In this document: positions 13,734 through 14,862 of the stretch, piece after piece
How positions within the stretch are numbered: the first letter of the stretch is position 1
Layout: each line of letters opens with the position of its first letter
Source: JAEYZS01 sp031374125
GTDB taxonomy: Bacteria; Bdellovibrionota; Bdellovibrionia; Bdellovibrionales; JAEYZS01
Direction: 5' to 3'
Length of the DNA stretch: 14,862 bases
NCBI GenBank assembly: GCA_031374125.1
Contig: JANMFM010000025.1
Coordinates: 1 to 14,862 of the forward strand
Notes under the pieces: generated by a model
Seen by the model: only the letters and a program-made list of their open reading frames with translations
What the model was told of the DNA's origin: nothing
Database searches by the model: none
Position numbers and translations under genes: made by a program

Positions 13734-14101
13734 ATTTCGTCTTCTGACATTTTGATAATTTCCAAAATTCGAGCTTTATCTTTTTTAGAAAATTCTTTTA
13801 GAGCTTTCTCAAATTGTTTTTGGTCGGATTTTTTTAAATTATAAATCAAATCATAAGACGCATCTGACGGATCATGCTTGGTGTACTGCAAACACATTTC
13901 TAGAAGTTCTCTCATAGGTAAACTCGATGCTTTCTCTTTCACCAATTTATCAAGTTTTAAATAAACTATATCTGCTGCTTCTGGCGATAATGCTGAACTT
14001 GCCAAATCAGATTTTAGTTTTTTCAAGTCTACTTCTTGAGATTGAGCAAACGTGGAACTCGTTAAAATAAGCATTGTTATGAAAATAATTTTAAATGCCA
14101 C
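13715..14101 (-). CDS. Small exported helical protein, unknown function
   Basis: A 128-residue protein with a signal peptide MAFKIIFITMLILTSSTFA, probably cut before QSQEV. The mature part is predicted almost wholly alpha-helical and is rich in Lys, Glu, Leu and Asp, with one cysteine and no motif I recognise. The start is a GTG at 14101 preceded at ideal distance by GAAGGAGG. It overlaps the end of the hydrolase gene by 11 bases in another frame, so the two are coupled and probably work together, for example as an accessory or inhibitor of the hydrolase; that role is inferred from arrangement only. Its last codons overlap the stem at 13686-13721. Confidence 0.82.
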   Translation of the reverse strand: MAFKIIFITMLILTSSTFAQSQEVDLKKLKSDLASSALSPEAADIVYLKLDKLVKEKASSLPMRELLEMCLQYTKHDPSDASYDLIYNLKKSDQKQFEKALKEFSKKDKARILEIIKMSEDEIKNGNG

Positions 14102-14862
14102 GCATGCCTCCTTCTTTTAGAAACTCTTGATACGCTAAGTATTTTTTTACTTCTCTAGTTTCTTTAATATAAACACCAATTACTTTTCTTCCTTTACTAC
14201 TTAGTCCGACTCCAGAGGAACCAGTTCTTGCCCTTTCACTAAAATAATCACTAACAAATCCATTCTCTGTACGAACCTCGATATGACCTGATCTGCTTCC
14301 ATCCGTTGTTTTGTAGACTATAACAGAGCCAACTGGAGCGTCATAGGGACTTTTTATTTGATCTTTAAAATCTGTATCCATTAGATTTAAAAATCCTTGA
14401 GATTTTAAAGACGAGCCTGCATACATAGCGTGTTCGCCAACAAGACGTGATGATGTGGCACCAGCTTTTTCTAATAATTCCTTTACACCATTATAGCAAG
14501 ATCTAATGGAACTGGATTTCCTATCGGCATTCACCCATGTGCTTCTGATTAATCTTCCTTTATTTCGAGATTCAGCTCTATAGCCTTTTTTTGCTGTTAA
14601 CATCATATTTCTGACAAAATCAGATTCTTCATAATTGGCTACAACTTCTTCAATTGTTTTTGGACCATTATATGAGGTCTTAACATCGTTAGCATTTTGT
14701 ATAATGTTAAAGAGAGATGAAAGAGAATTAGAAGCAGGATTAGAGCAATATCCATTTACACAGACACCGGCTTCTTCGTCCTCACCATCATGAACTTCAT
14801 ATAAATTGCGAACTCTTAGATCTCCATTTTTTGCCATAGCTGCCAATCTTATTTTCGTCGTC
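14091..14862 (-). CDS. CHAP/NlpC-P60-like cysteine hydrolase, probable peptidoglycan hydrolase (5' end outside window)
   Basis: The frame is open to the window edge, and the nearest in-frame starts (TTG at 14846, ATG at 14837) have no ribosome binding site, so the N terminus, likely with a signal peptide, is probably missing. Counting from the TTG, the C-terminal half resembles the papain-like CHAP/NlpC-P60 fold. Candidate nucleophile C117 in SSIRSCYNGVKELLEKAG (codon 14496-14498) sits at a helix start. APVGSVIVYK is the typical strand before the histidine. H188 in GHIEVRTENGFVSDYF (codon 14283-14285) is followed by an acidic residue (E190 or D200) as third member. C29 and C34 form a CVNGYC pair that may be a disulfide. 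Such enzymes cut peptide crosslinks in cell walls; whether the target is self or prey wall is unknown. The gene overlaps the downstream exported-protein gene by 11 bases. Confidence 0.7.
   Translation of the reverse strand, partial: TTKIRLAAMAKNGDLRVRNLYEVHDGEDEEAGVCVNGYCSNPASNSLSSLFNIIQNANDVKTSYNGPKTIEEVVANYEESDFVRNMMLTAKKGYRAESRNKGRLIRSTWVNADRKSSSIRSCYNGVKELLEKAGATSSRLVGEHAMYAGSSLKSQGFLNLMDTDFKDQIKSPYDAPVGSVIVYKTTDGSRSGHIEVRTENGFVSDYFSERARTGSSGVGLSSKGRKVIGVYIKETREVKKYLAYQEFLKEGGMRGI

Overview
The window is bacterial, AT-leaning and densely coded, with no rRNA, tRNA, CRISPR array or insertion sequence that I can see. Several proteins look typical of Bdellovibrionota (Bdellovibrio-like predators) or neighbouring former Deltaproteobacteria: a lipoprotein subtilase, many exported proteases, a peptidoglycan-hydrolase-like enzyme, multi-TM histidine kinases and a RimK operon with its zinc-protease partner. 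That taxonomic placement is inference from gene content and protein style; no phylogenetic marker is present.

Left part, plus strand. After the tail of an unidentified gene (1-99) comes a likely operon: htpX (membrane M48 protease), a dihydroorotase and a QueD/PTPS-family enzyme (357-3147). A second transcription unit (3209-5392) encodes an M48 lipoprotein protease and a succinate-semialdehyde-type aldehyde dehydrogenase. The htpX promoter resembles a heat-shock (sigma32) promoter, which fits membrane protein quality control.

Middle part. A six-TM histidine kinase (minus, 5405-6697) is divergent from a receiver-only response regulator (plus, 6825-7205), sharing a short promoter region. Next, on the minus strand, are a RimB-like retropepsin-fold protein and RimK (ATP-grasp glutamate ligase) with ATGA overlap. 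They are separated by two tandem terminator-like hairpins from a 566-residue subtilisin-family lipoprotein. Upstream of that is an OmpR-type response regulator and its sensor kinase, overlapping by 11 bases.

Right part, minus strand. There is a very small exported Ala/Thr-rich protein with its own terminator, a 60-residue conserved-looking small protein with its own terminator, and a gene-poor stretch of about 400 bases. That stretch holds several hairpins, a TetR-type palindrome and a possible plus-strand small RNA. Last comes an overlapping pair: a CHAP/NlpC-P60-like cysteine hydrolase, cut by the window edge, followed by a small exported helical protein.

The common theme is envelope proteolysis and sensing: four proteases or hydrolases acting in or outside the inner membrane, two two-component systems and a ribosomal-protein modification operon. 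I see no clearly new multi-gene system. The best candidates for a second look are the hydrolase and its small partner, the DxQxH dihydroorotase, the heat-shock-like htpX promoter, the subtilase insertion and the possible small RNA.
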